From positions 69,209,521 through 69,273,520 of the forward strand of contig CANTUZ010000001.1 in NCBI GenBank assembly GCA_947846985.1: DNA of 64,000 nt. Reading direction: 5' to 3'. Both the position numbers and the translations under genes were made by a program. Below the pieces are notes generated by a model. That model searched no databases, had not been told where the DNA came from, and saw nothing but the letters and a program-made list of their open reading frames with translations. Shown piece by piece: positions 1-12,600 of the stretch (positions are counted from its first letter, which is position 1; every line of letters begins with the position of its first letter). This stretch comes from Fratercula arctica (lineage: Eukaryota > Chordata > Aves > Charadriiformes > Alcidae).

Positions 1-400
1 TGCTATATCATTATATATACACATTATCTAATTAGTAAGTTAATTACAGTGTGTGATGAAACCATTATGAAACCCACTTACCCAAGGACATTTCGTTAAC
101 TAAGATATAAGCATCTATATAGGCATAATCATGGTAATATTTCAGTTTTGCTTAATATAGTCCATTCTCCCCTAATTATAAAATCTGTGCTTGGAGACTG
201 GTATTCAGATTTGTTTGGGGCTTTTTTCCCCCTTTTGGTCCATGTGTAGATTTGTGAAATTAACATGTCAGTAACATAAGCCTAGTAAATTCCTTATTGA
301 ACCGGTTATGCCAGTCTGCACAAACTTCTCTAGCATACCTTTGCACCAAAAGGGTTTCTCTCAGAGATAGGGAGAAGGTTGCCTGCAAAAGCTGACTTAC
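1..400 (-). other. SLC9A4: SLC9A4 intron 4 (partial)
   Basis: AT-rich sequence left of exon 4; nothing recognised. The next SLC9A4 exon is outside the window. Confidence 0.7.
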
Positions 401-618
401 TCAGTGTCCGCCAAATGAGGCAGAAGAGCAGAGTGAAGGAAATGAAGGCCCAGTTCCACTCGTGGTTTTTCCCCACTGTAGACACTCCCATGAACACGAA
501 AATCATGGTCTCACTGACGCTGCTCAGCATCTTCATGAAATATTTTATTGTGGTGTAGGAATTCTGGGAAACATTCTCTTCCACGTATTTTTTCATTGTC
601 ACTGCACATGCTGTCATC
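401..618 (-). CDS. SLC9A4: SLC9A4 coding exon 4 (last one inside the window)
   Basis: 218 nt, acceptor GTACAG|G and donor CTGA|GTAAGT, residues 329-401. Contains [36 protein letters not shown] and [15 protein letters not shown], all characteristic of the NHE family, with YVEENVSQ typical of NHE4. The codon split at the donor needs the next exon, which is left of the window. Confidence 0.92.
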
Positions 619-3600
619 CTGTACCAGGCAAAACATCAGATATCAGCCACAACCTGTTTTTCTTTCCATTTAATAACAGCCTCAGCCTTCATTACCTGCA
701 CTCTCCATCACCAGCTTCTGACCTTCCTAATATCAAGAAGCATTTTATTTCTTCAGTAATGTTATCTGTTTCATTAGATAGAAGACCATCTTCATTCAGC
801 TTTACAAAGCCATTTTGCATACAGGAAAAAAGAAGCAAACCAGTCAGCCTTCCTGACGAGGAAGTGAGGGTGTCACGTTCCAGTTCAAAGTCTGTTTTAT
901 CCTGAATGCCTAACACACAGCCACCAAGCACCAAATGTTTGAGTTTCAAACAAAGGGCAAGTCAGTTTTGTACCAGCCTACGGATGGATTGGTTAGAGGG
1001 ACATAACCTGCCTCTTAGGGAATTTCTCCTTTGAGGTGGTGGTGGGAGAACATGTTGGTAGTCTTATGCCGGGGCCAAAGCCCCTGGCGGCTCCCTGCCA
1101 GCTGGCTGGAAGATCAGCAGGTAAGCTTCAGCGACTCTCCACCCACAGCAGCCCATTGCTGTACAGCAGGGGGAAATTCAGTTATCCTACAGACGTGTCC
1201 TTCCCCCCCACCTTTTAGTTACCCAGGGTGTGGGTAACTTTTAGTTACCCAGAATGTGCCTAAGGAAGCAACGGGATGTTTTCTACCTCTTCGCTGTTAA
1301 TGAAGACTAGAGCCTGCTTCAGAGGCATCCACGGCCACCCAGCACAGACGCTGGTAGCAATTACATGCAGCAGTAGTCTGCTGAAGGGGCTTTCCTCTTC
1401 CTCCCTTCATTTTTCATAGTCATAGGTAATAGATAGATTGAGTGCTATGCTAGTAACATATTCCATCATCTATCTAGTTTCTACTGATATTATTTTAGTC
1501 TTTGGGGGCTTCTTGTGATGATATTTTTCTGAAGATGTGAATTCAGAGAACGCTGACTGTTCATTAAATAACCCTTCATCTAGTTTCTGCTCATTTCATT
1601 TCCACTGAAGAAATCTCAAGGGTGTTCTGGTGGAGCTGAGACATTTAGCAGGTCCAAGGACACTCTCAAGACAAGGCCATTAGGCATTAATGTTTAATAC
1701 TGTTGACTTTCACAGACACATGCATAATAGACTTTCATGATCCAAGTGAAAAATGAATGAATTCCTCAATAATTCAGAAGGGTGACAAAAAGTTCCCATC
1801 CCTAAAACAAGCAATAATTTCCTTAATGAAGCAGTAAGAATAATAAATCCCAATTATATTAACATTCTTTTATTACTAATAATTTCACCACTCTAATGAA
1901 AATAAGGGGCAAAAGAAATAGAGCTATGTAGTCTAGTGTAATGAACAGGCAGGGAAGCAGTATTTTGGGCAGTGCAGGTAGGAAGGGGTCCATATGGTAT
2001 TAATGCTCATTACATAGTAGGTCTAAACCTGTCCAACTAAAGTTGCCAGTCACATCAATCAGAGCAAATCTGTTGGATATGCAAAACATAGTAGAAGACT
2101 CGCCTGCTTTGTCTAATTGCTCAGAAAAACATATCTCCTGTCTAACTACTTATTTAATATGGTTAAATATTCAAGGATTGCTTCCTGCCGTCTTGCAAAG
2201 ATTGTTTTTACAAAACCAATTCTGCTCTGAAGTTGAACAAATTGGGGTTGTTCAGCCTGGAGAAGAGAAGGCTCCAGGGAGACCTTAATGTGGCCTTTCA
2301 GTACTTAAAGGGGGCTTATAAGAAAGATGGGGACAGACTTTTTAGTAGGCCCTGTAGTGACAGGACAAGGGGCTTTTAACTAAAGGAGGCTAGACTTAGA
2401 TAAGGAAAAAGTTTTTTACAATGAGGGTGGTGAGACACTGGCACAGGTTGCCCAGAGAGACGGCAGATGCCTCATCCCTGGAAACATTCCAGGTCAGGCT
2501 GGACAGGGCTGTGAGCAACCTGATCTAGTTGAAGATGTCCCTGCTCCTTGCAGGGGGATTTGGACTAGATGACCTTTAAATGTCCCTTCCAATGCAAATT
2601 ATTCTATGATTCTGTGATTCCATGAAATCAGGGTTTGACAAGTGGAGGCAAACACATTCTCTCACTTTCACCCCCACTCCTTCCTTTCTCTTTTGACTCC
2701 TTTCCTGCTGCCATCCTCTTTCTTTTCCACAATACTCACCCTCTCTGCATTTACTGTAGTCAATAGACCTGCCAGCTTTCTCTCTGCAGCGAGCACCCCT
2801 TCCACCACAGCACTTTAAGGAAGCAGTCCCCAGCATTACAGCAGCATCAAGCTATCCTGATCACATCAAAATATGATCATCAATACCCATATACATGAGT
2901 ATATGTATGCATATGTGCTTGATGTTCTCGGTTGTCTGGTTTTGCCTGGTTTCAGTTCCAGTGACGCCGTACAAATGTAATGTAATTCCAGTAAATTGTA
3001 CTAGAGCTGATGTTCACAGCTGTATGCAAAAGCAAGAACTAGGACATTCTTTATTATGTTTTCTGTACTCGTTACTTTTCATCTCTCTTGTAATCTGATG
3101 GTGAGGCTGCTTAGAAATAAATACAGATACACTATTTTCAAATCATTCTCTCATTCTGCTGATCTTAGCAGAGGTAGCAGCCAGGTGGTGGCAGCGCTAG
3201 TCATGTTACCCACAGCATGCAGTATTTTTTCCAACAGGCAAAAACCTAAAAAAATTTCAGAGCACATATGCGCTCCTCTGTAGTACATCTATGCTGACGC
3301 TGACTTTGGGTTTGCTTTTCCTAGTTACCACTGCACTTTTCAGATCCTTTAGAAGCCGTCCACTGCAGCCATCCACTAAGGGCCAGAGACTGAAAATGAC
3401 TGAAAATGCCTGTATTGCACCGAGCTCGAGCAAACCACCTCCTCAAAACAATGCCACTTCCCTTGAGAGGGCATCCAAAAAGCTGTAAGGGATACTCACG
3501 CCAAAATGCCTGAGATGTAAAGGGTTTCAGCAGACAAGTATGACAAGTAGCTGAACATGAAGACCAACAAGGGTTCGATAGCGGAAACGTTGTGGGTGAA

Positions 3601-6600
3601 TCGAGTCATCAGCGCCGAAACAAATCCAAAGACAATGCCAAACAACACGCCACCCAGCCCCACCACGAAGAAGCGAGCGAAGCCAGCAAAGACATCGATG
3701 GATTCAATCTCTTCGTACCTGTGCATCTGGGTGAAGGCGATGAAGATGTTATATAAAACCTACAAATGAAAATAAGGAGATGGCAGTCAGGCGTCTTTCT
3801 GAACCTGGAAGGCTTACTCAGTTCATTGTGTGTGCGTATGTGAATATATATGCCTAAAATTTCTTTAGACAGCTCAGCAAAGTAACAGTTGAAATCTCAG
3901 CTGATTCTTAATAAGTCCCAGGGTCTGTTAAGTGTCCTAAAAAACAGAAAAAAAGAAAAAAGAAAAAAAAAGGATAGATTGTTATGTAATAAGAGTAAAA
4001 CTCTGGGGGATCAAATGCAATTGGAGTAACCAAAAAATACTCAAGCTTTATGTTTTCCTAAGGTAAACTTCATTATTGGTCTTTGTAGCAGATGTCGAAA
4101 GCCCAGCCGGGTACCTTACCAACCCCAGGCTCTCCCTTCCACGTTCTCTTTCTGCCTTAGGATGGGGCAGGGCAGAGACTAAGAATCACTCTTTTTGATT
4201 TAAGTCCCATTTAGGTTGTCTGTATGATCAGTTGACTGGACACACTTCATTATGTGGACTCTGGAAAGTTAAATGTTTTTCAATAGTACTTGATGCATAA
4301 AAATCATTAAACATCACTGGGAATGGGAAAGGAAACAGGAGAGTGATGGGAAGGGAACAGAACAATATGAGATTAGAAGAAAGATGGAATTTTCTACATT
4401 ATATAATTTGGTCTATAAAGATAATTTCATTTAGTTTAGAACAGATAGGTTTACCATACTTCTATTATCAACGATTTCTTTTCTGCAGAAATTTGTGATG
4501 AAAAATCTTCAGTATATTCTACTTTCATCAGTTCCTACAGTAATGAGTGGTGTAGTAATAAAAAGGTCTTAGGGATTGCTGACAGTTGGTTACCATTAAG
4601 TCCTGTCAGATCTGTTTACAGGAATCGTGTAACACATGAAAGTCACTTCTCAGTTTTCAAGAGAGTTTGGGGAACATCTAAAGACACCAGCTCTCCAAAG
4701 CTGTTGTACCAAAGCATTAGTTAAAAAAATGCAAAATAGACCAAAATAATTTGCCTTATCTGTTTTTCTTTGGTCTTTCTGTCTTCATATAGTTAATTCC
4801 AGAAGGCTATTAAGAAGATTAAAGCAGATATTTGCAGGTAGAAGAGTCGAGCTTATTAGGATAATAATCAGTCCCCAGCTACTATCTAATCTTAAATTGC
4901 TGCTGGGAACGTATGACCTTGAGCTGTCACATAGCCTGTTCTCCAGGAGCCTTGTTGCTAGTATTTCTGGGGGACAGACAAGGCACAACAAAATGTTTCA
5001 TCCGAGAAAATACCCTGAGCTGCTTTTTCCTGATGACTATGTATGAAATTAAGCTCTTCAGTGGCAGATAAGTAAAAGAGGGTTCATGTCTCCACTGTAA
5101 GTAAACTTTACTGTACTTACCATATAGCTTTTAATTACAAAGCCTGTTTTCTCTCTGTTCCCCATTTCTTGCAGACTTCAGCCTCTTCCTGAGATTTGTG
5201 ATTCTTTATGAATGATACCAAGGCATGAATCTATGCTGACTTATGAATAAAGCAAATTATCCTCAGCAAATGACTTCGTAAGTTTTTTTTTTTTTTTTTC
5301 TAGTTCCTAAAGTGTCTATATGCTATAACTGAATTGTCATTAAAATTGAAATTATGGAAATATGACATAATTTCCATTTTTTTGTAACATGCTTTGTGGG
5401 AATAAGCTGTTCCATAGAACATCATGAAGTGCATCATACAAGTAAGGCTCCATGTGATGCTGCTCAGTTAAGATACATTGCAGTGCTTATGCCAGTAAAT
5501 GGAGTACTATGGTTCTTTATATGGTGGGAAAGCCTTAAGCGGTTTAGGATGCCTTTGTTCACTCAAAAAAGAAGGGATGGGCTGAGAGTTGACCTCATTT
5601 AACAACTCTGAGAATGTCATGCTTTGGGTTTTTTGGAGGGGACATCACCATGTAGTGGTGTACCGCTGGGTGGCTGTTAGAGCTAGGGAAAGGAAGAGAG
5701 AGTGTGACGCTGTTGCCCACAGGGGACCTCCCCAGGGACTGGTCCCTGCTCTAGATACAAACATTGCACGTACCATCCACTTCAGAAGTATTGGCAGAAA
5801 GATTTTCAAGCGACTGCCTTAGCCACCAACACATGATAGATCTTTCTGACCACATGCATTTAATTTTACTCTAAACGCAGTGGATCAACTTCAACAGCAG
5901 AAGCAGCAAATATCTCCACCCTCCTTCTGAGCAGCCATATATCCCAGTGGTCAAAGCCTTGCCCAGCGACATCAAAGAGGTAAATTCGAATCTCCCCAAA
6001 TAAAGAAATTAATTTTACTTGGGTCTCCATCATGCAGTAGATTTCTTTAACTGATCTGCTACTGCTTACAAAGAAGAGAAGGCACCATTAGAGAAAACAG
6101 TCACTGCCACTTCGTTTTGAGTACAGCATGATGTGTAGGTGTTCTCAGTCTTTCTAAAATCAAACCTCAGAGATGAAGTAGCCAGGGGAAATATTCCATT
6201 TCCTGATGCACACAGGCGCTCAGTTCCCGTTGAGATAGAAGTGGTCTGTGTATATGCAGGAGAAGAGCTTCCGATGCCTAAATACTTTGCAGCAAAATCA
6301 GGGTCCTCCACCTGTGTTCAGGTTTGAATGAAATCTGCATTGGATTTATCAACATCACTGTTTTGAACAGGGCTTTGAAACTCCACTAATGCATGATACA
6401 TGCTATGACCAATCCTGTTGCTGTCTGCACTATTCTGATGCTAACAGTCCGCTCAGAAGCAACTGGGAAAAGAAGCAATTAACAGGACCCGAAGCATTCT
6501 TGTTCCATCTGTAGACATGGCCCTACTGAGGAGAATGGGAAAAGCTACAAATGGGCAAAAAGGGTAAATTATCCACTTTTGTGCCAGTGAAAGGCATAAC

Positions 6601-9600
6601 TCCTAAATCATCATTCTAATTCCACAGTCTGTTATTTTGCAAATTTTTAATATCAGGATATTGATCTAAATATAGGAGAGGGAGCTATAACAATAGCCTT
6701 AAAATGTAATACACAAGATCAGCAAAATTCATATCAGTTTTTCCTGCTGGGGAAAAAATGTTTAAGATGATAAGCAGACTGGAGAGAACCAGGTAATATT
6801 TGTATTTAAACAATAGAAAAATATGTATGGTTAATATATCTTGGTGATATTATCTTTTTAAACACATAGAGTTAACTCAAATGAAACTGTTAAGAGAGAA
6901 GCGGGGAGCAAATGGTAAGATAAGACACCCAAGACAAACAGTTTTAAAGCCTTTAAAAAACCAAGTGGGGTATCAGAAAGGAGAAAGCCACCTATCGGGC
7001 TCCATCCACGTGACAAATACTTCAGTCTTCTCAAACACGAAGCCAGGCAGAGATTTGGAAAACTTGAATGCTCACAAAATGGATGAGAGGTGGGTGATGC
7101 AGAGATGCATCTGCAGGAGCTGACAAGCTGATTGCAACATAGCTGCTGTGAGAAGAGCCCCAAAGATGAGGGCGCGTAGGGCAAAGGGAACTCAGAGTGG
7201 TACAGCCAACATTCCCCATGTACAGTCCTTTCATCTGTTTTGCTAACACACCTGGTCCTGCTGAGGAATGCCTAAATTACCCCTGTTTTTAAAGGCTTTC
7301 TGTCCCTACACATTTATGTTGTAACAGGATCCTGACTGAAAGCTCATGTAAATACCATCATGAGTTGGACCCACATCATAAGTAACAGCTGGGAACAAAG
7401 GGAAGGCAAGGTAGAGCGCCAGTCAAAAAAAAAAAACGGACCAAACACACTCTTCCACAGTGAGGAACTGGTATTACTTTTTGAGGTCTGCACTTGAAGG
7501 AACCAAAAAGACAAGGGGAAGTGATAGATGCATTGGGGATTTTGGTTTTTTTTACAACTATAACATATTAGCAGTTTGCATGTAAAGTGAAGTAACATTT
7601 GTCCCCTAGTTCTACATCAGCCCTACATCTCTGATTCACCAAGAGGAAGGATCGATGATCAATAGGCTGCAGCTGCAAGAAATTACTTCATTCCTTTTCC
7701 TTCTTGCGTTACTCAGAAACTGCACTTCTCCCATGAAGCCTTTCAGCAATGAACTCTGTACAGATTTTACAAGTCCAGGTTGTGCTGTACCTCATGTACA
7801 ACAGTATCTGAATAGTTTTTATGTGTTTTAGATTCCTGTGATTTAAATTATGTAAAGATCTTATCTAGCGAAACTCCTTAACTTGCAGTTAACTTGCAGC
7901 ACATCAGCAGTCCTGTTGGTTTCTGAGCAATGAATTTCCTGCTTGAAATTTCTTCCTTGAAAAACATGTGTGTTCTAAGTGGTTTTGTCAATTATGGTTT
8001 ACAGCTAGGATTTCAGGTTGCTCCAAGTTTTAGTAGAACTAATGAGAAAAGGGGAAAAGAATTAGCAAAAGAAGCTCAGTAAAAACACTCTTTTCCTATA
8101 AAAAAACCCAAACAAACAAAACAACAAAACCAAACAAACCCCACAACAACAAACAAAAACAAAAAAACAACAAACAAAATCTCTCTTATTCCAGAAGCAT
8201 TGTTTCTGGACACGTGAGATAAGACAACTAAGAAAGGTGAATATTTGTCAGGTGTCAATTTTTTTACAGATAGAAACAGAGTTATGCCAAGTTACTAATA
8301 GCTTTTGGAATTCCTGTCCTGGGGAACTTCCTAGAAGGGGCTGGAGGACGGAATGTGGTCTCCAGAGGTTGTCCACATCTGGCTTTTTTTTTGCAGAGGG
8401 GTCTCTAAGCATGTGACAAGGCAGGGTTTCCTGTATTGCTACCCCTGCTGCCTCCAGTCTTTAAGCAGTACAATTTTCTATTTATTTGCTAGCACAATGT
8501 CAAGAATGTTCCTACAAAAAAAAATCATTTGTAGCTTACCCTTTCACTTCAGTGAATGCAAGAGCAAGGTGTGATATCTAATGTGCTTCCCTCTTCCAGC
8601 AGCTCTAAACCAATTTGTTTTTGAAAGAGTTAATATAAGATGAAACCTTTCCAGAATTAAAATTACTTGTGTGTAACAAGTGGAGTATTCATAAAATAAA
8701 TAATGAATCTAGGATGTCCTTAAAGCTGCTCTTGTTCTGTGGCCAGTAACCCTACAAGCCACAAGACCCCAAAGAGGGGAAGACAAGGAGCGGAAAGAAA
8801 CTCACCACAGTTATGCCGTCATTTAGCAATGACTCTCCAAAGATCATCATGTAAAGCTGCTCATTAACGGAGGCTTCTTCAAAAACTACCAGAGCTGCCA
8901 CAGGATCCACAGCTGAAATCATGCTGCCAAAGAGTAGGTTCTGCAGCAGGTTCAGGTCAGTCAGGCCAAAGGCTTCAATCTGGCAGACTCCGTAGAGGGA
9001 GAGACCAATCCCAAATGAGTTCATCAGAGATCCCAGCACAGACCACCACAGGATGGACCCAAAGTTTTCAAAAAATGGGCGAGTTGGCATGAAATAACCC
9101 TCCTCCAGGACGATGGGTGGAAGGAGATACAAGAAGTAAATACTTGTGTTCATCACCGGTGGAGATTTGTGATCAGAAGCGAAGATGATCACTCCTACTA
9201 GTGCTCCAATGACAATTAGGATGCAGCTTTCGGGCATGAGTCTTGGTAATCGGTGATAGAGATGGAAACCTTGAATAAAACATTAGGGAATTATTCAAGT
9301 TTAAGTTAACCTGATCTCAGACAGATGTTTTACCTGTCCTTGAATACTTTGTCTTCACACAGACAGGCTTTGCTCTTAGGATTATGAATATGAAAACAGG
9401 CAGTACCATTCCTTTCAAAATGAAACATTCCCAGACTTGTGTCACTAAAGCAAGGGGAGAGTTTAGCCATGGATCTCTTCTTTTTCCGCCCCTCCAGCTC
9501 TCTATTTCTGAGAAAGTGTCCTGAGTCTAAGCTCCACTTCTTGTAATACAGAAACCTCTTTGAAAAGGTTCTTTACAATTTGGAAAGAAAATATTCTTCA

Positions 9601-12600
9601 AGAATCCTTGCTGCCCAACCGCTACTGCCAGACCTCTGAGGTGCAGGCTTGTCCCCCCACCTCAAAGAGAACCCTATCCCTGGCTGCAGATTTGAAGGCA
9701 GCTTCCCCCCAGTGCTGAGGAGGGTCCTTTGGCTGCAGAGCTCCCGCTGGATTTGGGCCGACCAGGAACCTGGAGAAGCCCAAGGGAGCAGGGAGCAGCT
9801 CAGACGCCTTGGTCTGCTCAGCTCCCTCCACTTCCAGCACTCCCCTGAGGCATTGCATGGACTTCAGGTGATCCACAGACAGAGAGAGGGAATACTCATG
9901 AACAAGAAAATATCCAAAGCAGCAGGAATCAAGCCATAGTAACATAAGCCTTTATACAAGCTGATTAAACTTACTTTTCTGGGAAAACTGCTACCAAAAG
10001 GTAGCAACATTTTGTAATGAACCTTATGAGTTAGTTTACTGAAACAAAACCAGTGATTTCAGCAGAGCTGAAAGACCTACCAACAGTCATCAAATATCTG
10101 AGAAAATAATGCATCCTAAGGGATTTTTGTTTTCCCCTCTAGAATAAAGGCTGAGTCTACACTAGCAAACTAAGCAGGCCAAAGGCCTTTCCAAACAGAA
10201 AGGTTCAGCTTGCACCCATACAGCCCAATTCTCTTCCCTAGCTCAGCAAGAAGTGGTCACATCCCAACTGCCTGTGGGAACAGATCCTGGCCCACATCTG
10301 CGCAGGCACTGCCTGGAAGAAGGCTTGTCGAGGTGGGCTAGAGCTGAGAAGGAGCGCACCGACACTGATGTGGTACGAACAGTCACACACGGCTTCCTGG
10401 CAGCGTGCTTGTTAGTTTACAAGCATAGATGTAGCCAAGCTGTTTTACAGAGAGAGGGCTACGCTTACCATATAAATGTTGTCGATGTGAATCTCCTCCT
10501 GCCCACCTTCATGTACTGCTACTGCAACCATGTTCATATAATTCGTCTCATTTGACACGAATACTGATACCATTACTAAGATAATGTCTAGCAATGGCTC
10601 ATCTGATCACAATACCAGGAACTGTGTAATCATATTGCGAATGAGAGGTGCTTCTACTAGAAATGTAAGGAATTTTTCAGAATTTACAAGAACGAGAGTG
10701 AGGCAGACTAAGAAAGGTATAAATCCAGTGGCTGCGTCTCAATGCCTGAAGCTAGATGAACCTTCATCCTGTAACTCTAGAAGCTAATGCCATGACTGCA
10801 TTTCTGTGACCCTCGAATTATTAACGGTCAAAAGTAAAGGAAAAGAAAAATATTTTTAGAATCATGCAGTCACAGAATCACAGAATGGTTTGGGTTGGAA
10901 GGCACCATAAAGATAATTTCATTCCAACCCCCCTGCCATGGGCAGGGACACCTCCCACTAGACCCAGTTGCTCAAAACCCCATCCAGCCTGGCCTTGAAC
11001 ACTTCCAGGGATGGGGCATCCACAGCTTCTCTGGGCAACCTGTTCCAGTGCCTCACCACCCTCACAGCAAAGAATTTCTTCCTGATATCCAACCTAAATC
11101 TACCCTCTTTCAGTTTAAAACTATTACCCCTCGTCCTATCACTCCATTCCCTCATAAAGAGCCCTTCCCCATCTTTTCTGTAGGTCCCCTTTAGGTACTG
11201 GAAGGCTGCTATAAGGTCTCCCTGGAGCCTTCTCTTCTCCAGGTTCAACAACTCCAACTCTCTCAGTCTGTCTTCCTAGGAGAAATTCAATAAAATTTTT
11301 AGGAAATTTTAAATAATTTAGGAGATAATAATAATTTCAATAATTGAGGATACTATTTGTTTTTATCAAAAGGCATGTTAAGATCGTAACTCCACCTCAT
11401 TTTTAATTAAAAAAATCATGTTAAAGTCTTCTGTCAGTTTTATGGAATAAGGGGATTGTTTTGCCTTTTGAGATCTCAGAAATCCCATCCTGAAATCTTG
11501 AAATACAGAAAGAAGACAATACCTGAATAAAACACTAAAAATTTGTAACAGTTTGGAAATCTTCCCTGGGTAACTAGATTATCCAGACTAACTCTTCCAA
11601 GTAGATTTGAAGTCAGCAGCTCCACATTTTTCATCAACGGGCACAAACTTGAACATAGAAAGGTCCATCTAAACATAAAGAGGAACTTCTTTACTGTGAG
11701 GGTGGCAGAGCACTGGAACAGGCTGCCCAGAGAGGTGGTGGAGTCTCCTTCTCTGGAGACATTCAAAACCTGCCTGGACGTGTGCCTGTGCAACCTGCGC
11801 TAGGTGACCCTGCTCTGGCAGGGGATTGGACTAGATGATCTCCAGAGGTCCCTTCCAACCCCTTCATTCTGTGATTCTGTGATTAGAAATAATATTATTT
11901 CAAAACTCCCAGCTGAGGAACAAGTTTGCCTGGGAGGCATCACACAGTTCTTCTTCTTGCTCAAAACAAGAATATTGAAAAGATGTGCTGTATGACACGT
12001 CCTGTGCTTTCATGCATCATGAATAAAGGAACTAAACAATATGCACACTGCTAACTCATTCTGCTGATGCCATAACAACAAATTTGATCTGTGAAAATTT
12101 TTATTATTATTCTATCAGTGAAGACATTGGTTTGTAAAAATTGGATTGAGATCATCAGCTATTATGAAAGTGGCAAATCATGGTCATTGGTAATGATTTT
12201 TGTCAATTGTCTGACTATGACATGAAAAATGTTTATCTTCAGGCCATCTCCAGAAAATCCTCAGTCCCATCTACCAACCTGTTCTATAATAATGTTGGAA
12301 AATCCCATGGAAAGGTCAAAAGGACTGGGGGATCACATGTGTGCAGCTCTTCATGTTATTATCACCTTCTTCATTTATTTGATATTGCTGCATTAATTCT
12401 GAATGGTCAAAATAATTTGAGTCCAGCCATGCAAATGTGTAGGACACATGGTGAGCCATCTTTGCTATGTTAATTGCAGTCCCTGTTTCTCCCGATTGAG
12501 TCGTCTTTCTTCATTCAAAAACCTTCATGGAGCTCTAATAGAAGCTAGATGTGTTGGTATGTATTCGAAAGGCACTTAGCTGCATCCCTGATGACCTACA

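Noticed and set aside
1031..1243. Inverted repeat with AGTTACCC / GGGTAACT and nearby short frames
   Set aside because: Arms are only about eight bases and the frames are short; no support for a functional element.
9622..9945. Overlapping 96- and 107-codon frames on both strands
   Set aside because: Both strands are open in a GC-richer patch, neither resembles NHE or any family I know, and no splice phase fits SLC9A4.
10958..11257. Minus-strand 99-codon frame as a possible gene
   Set aside because: It is the C-terminal region of a truncated CR1 copy (HWNRLPRE motif), as is the frame at 50191-50457.
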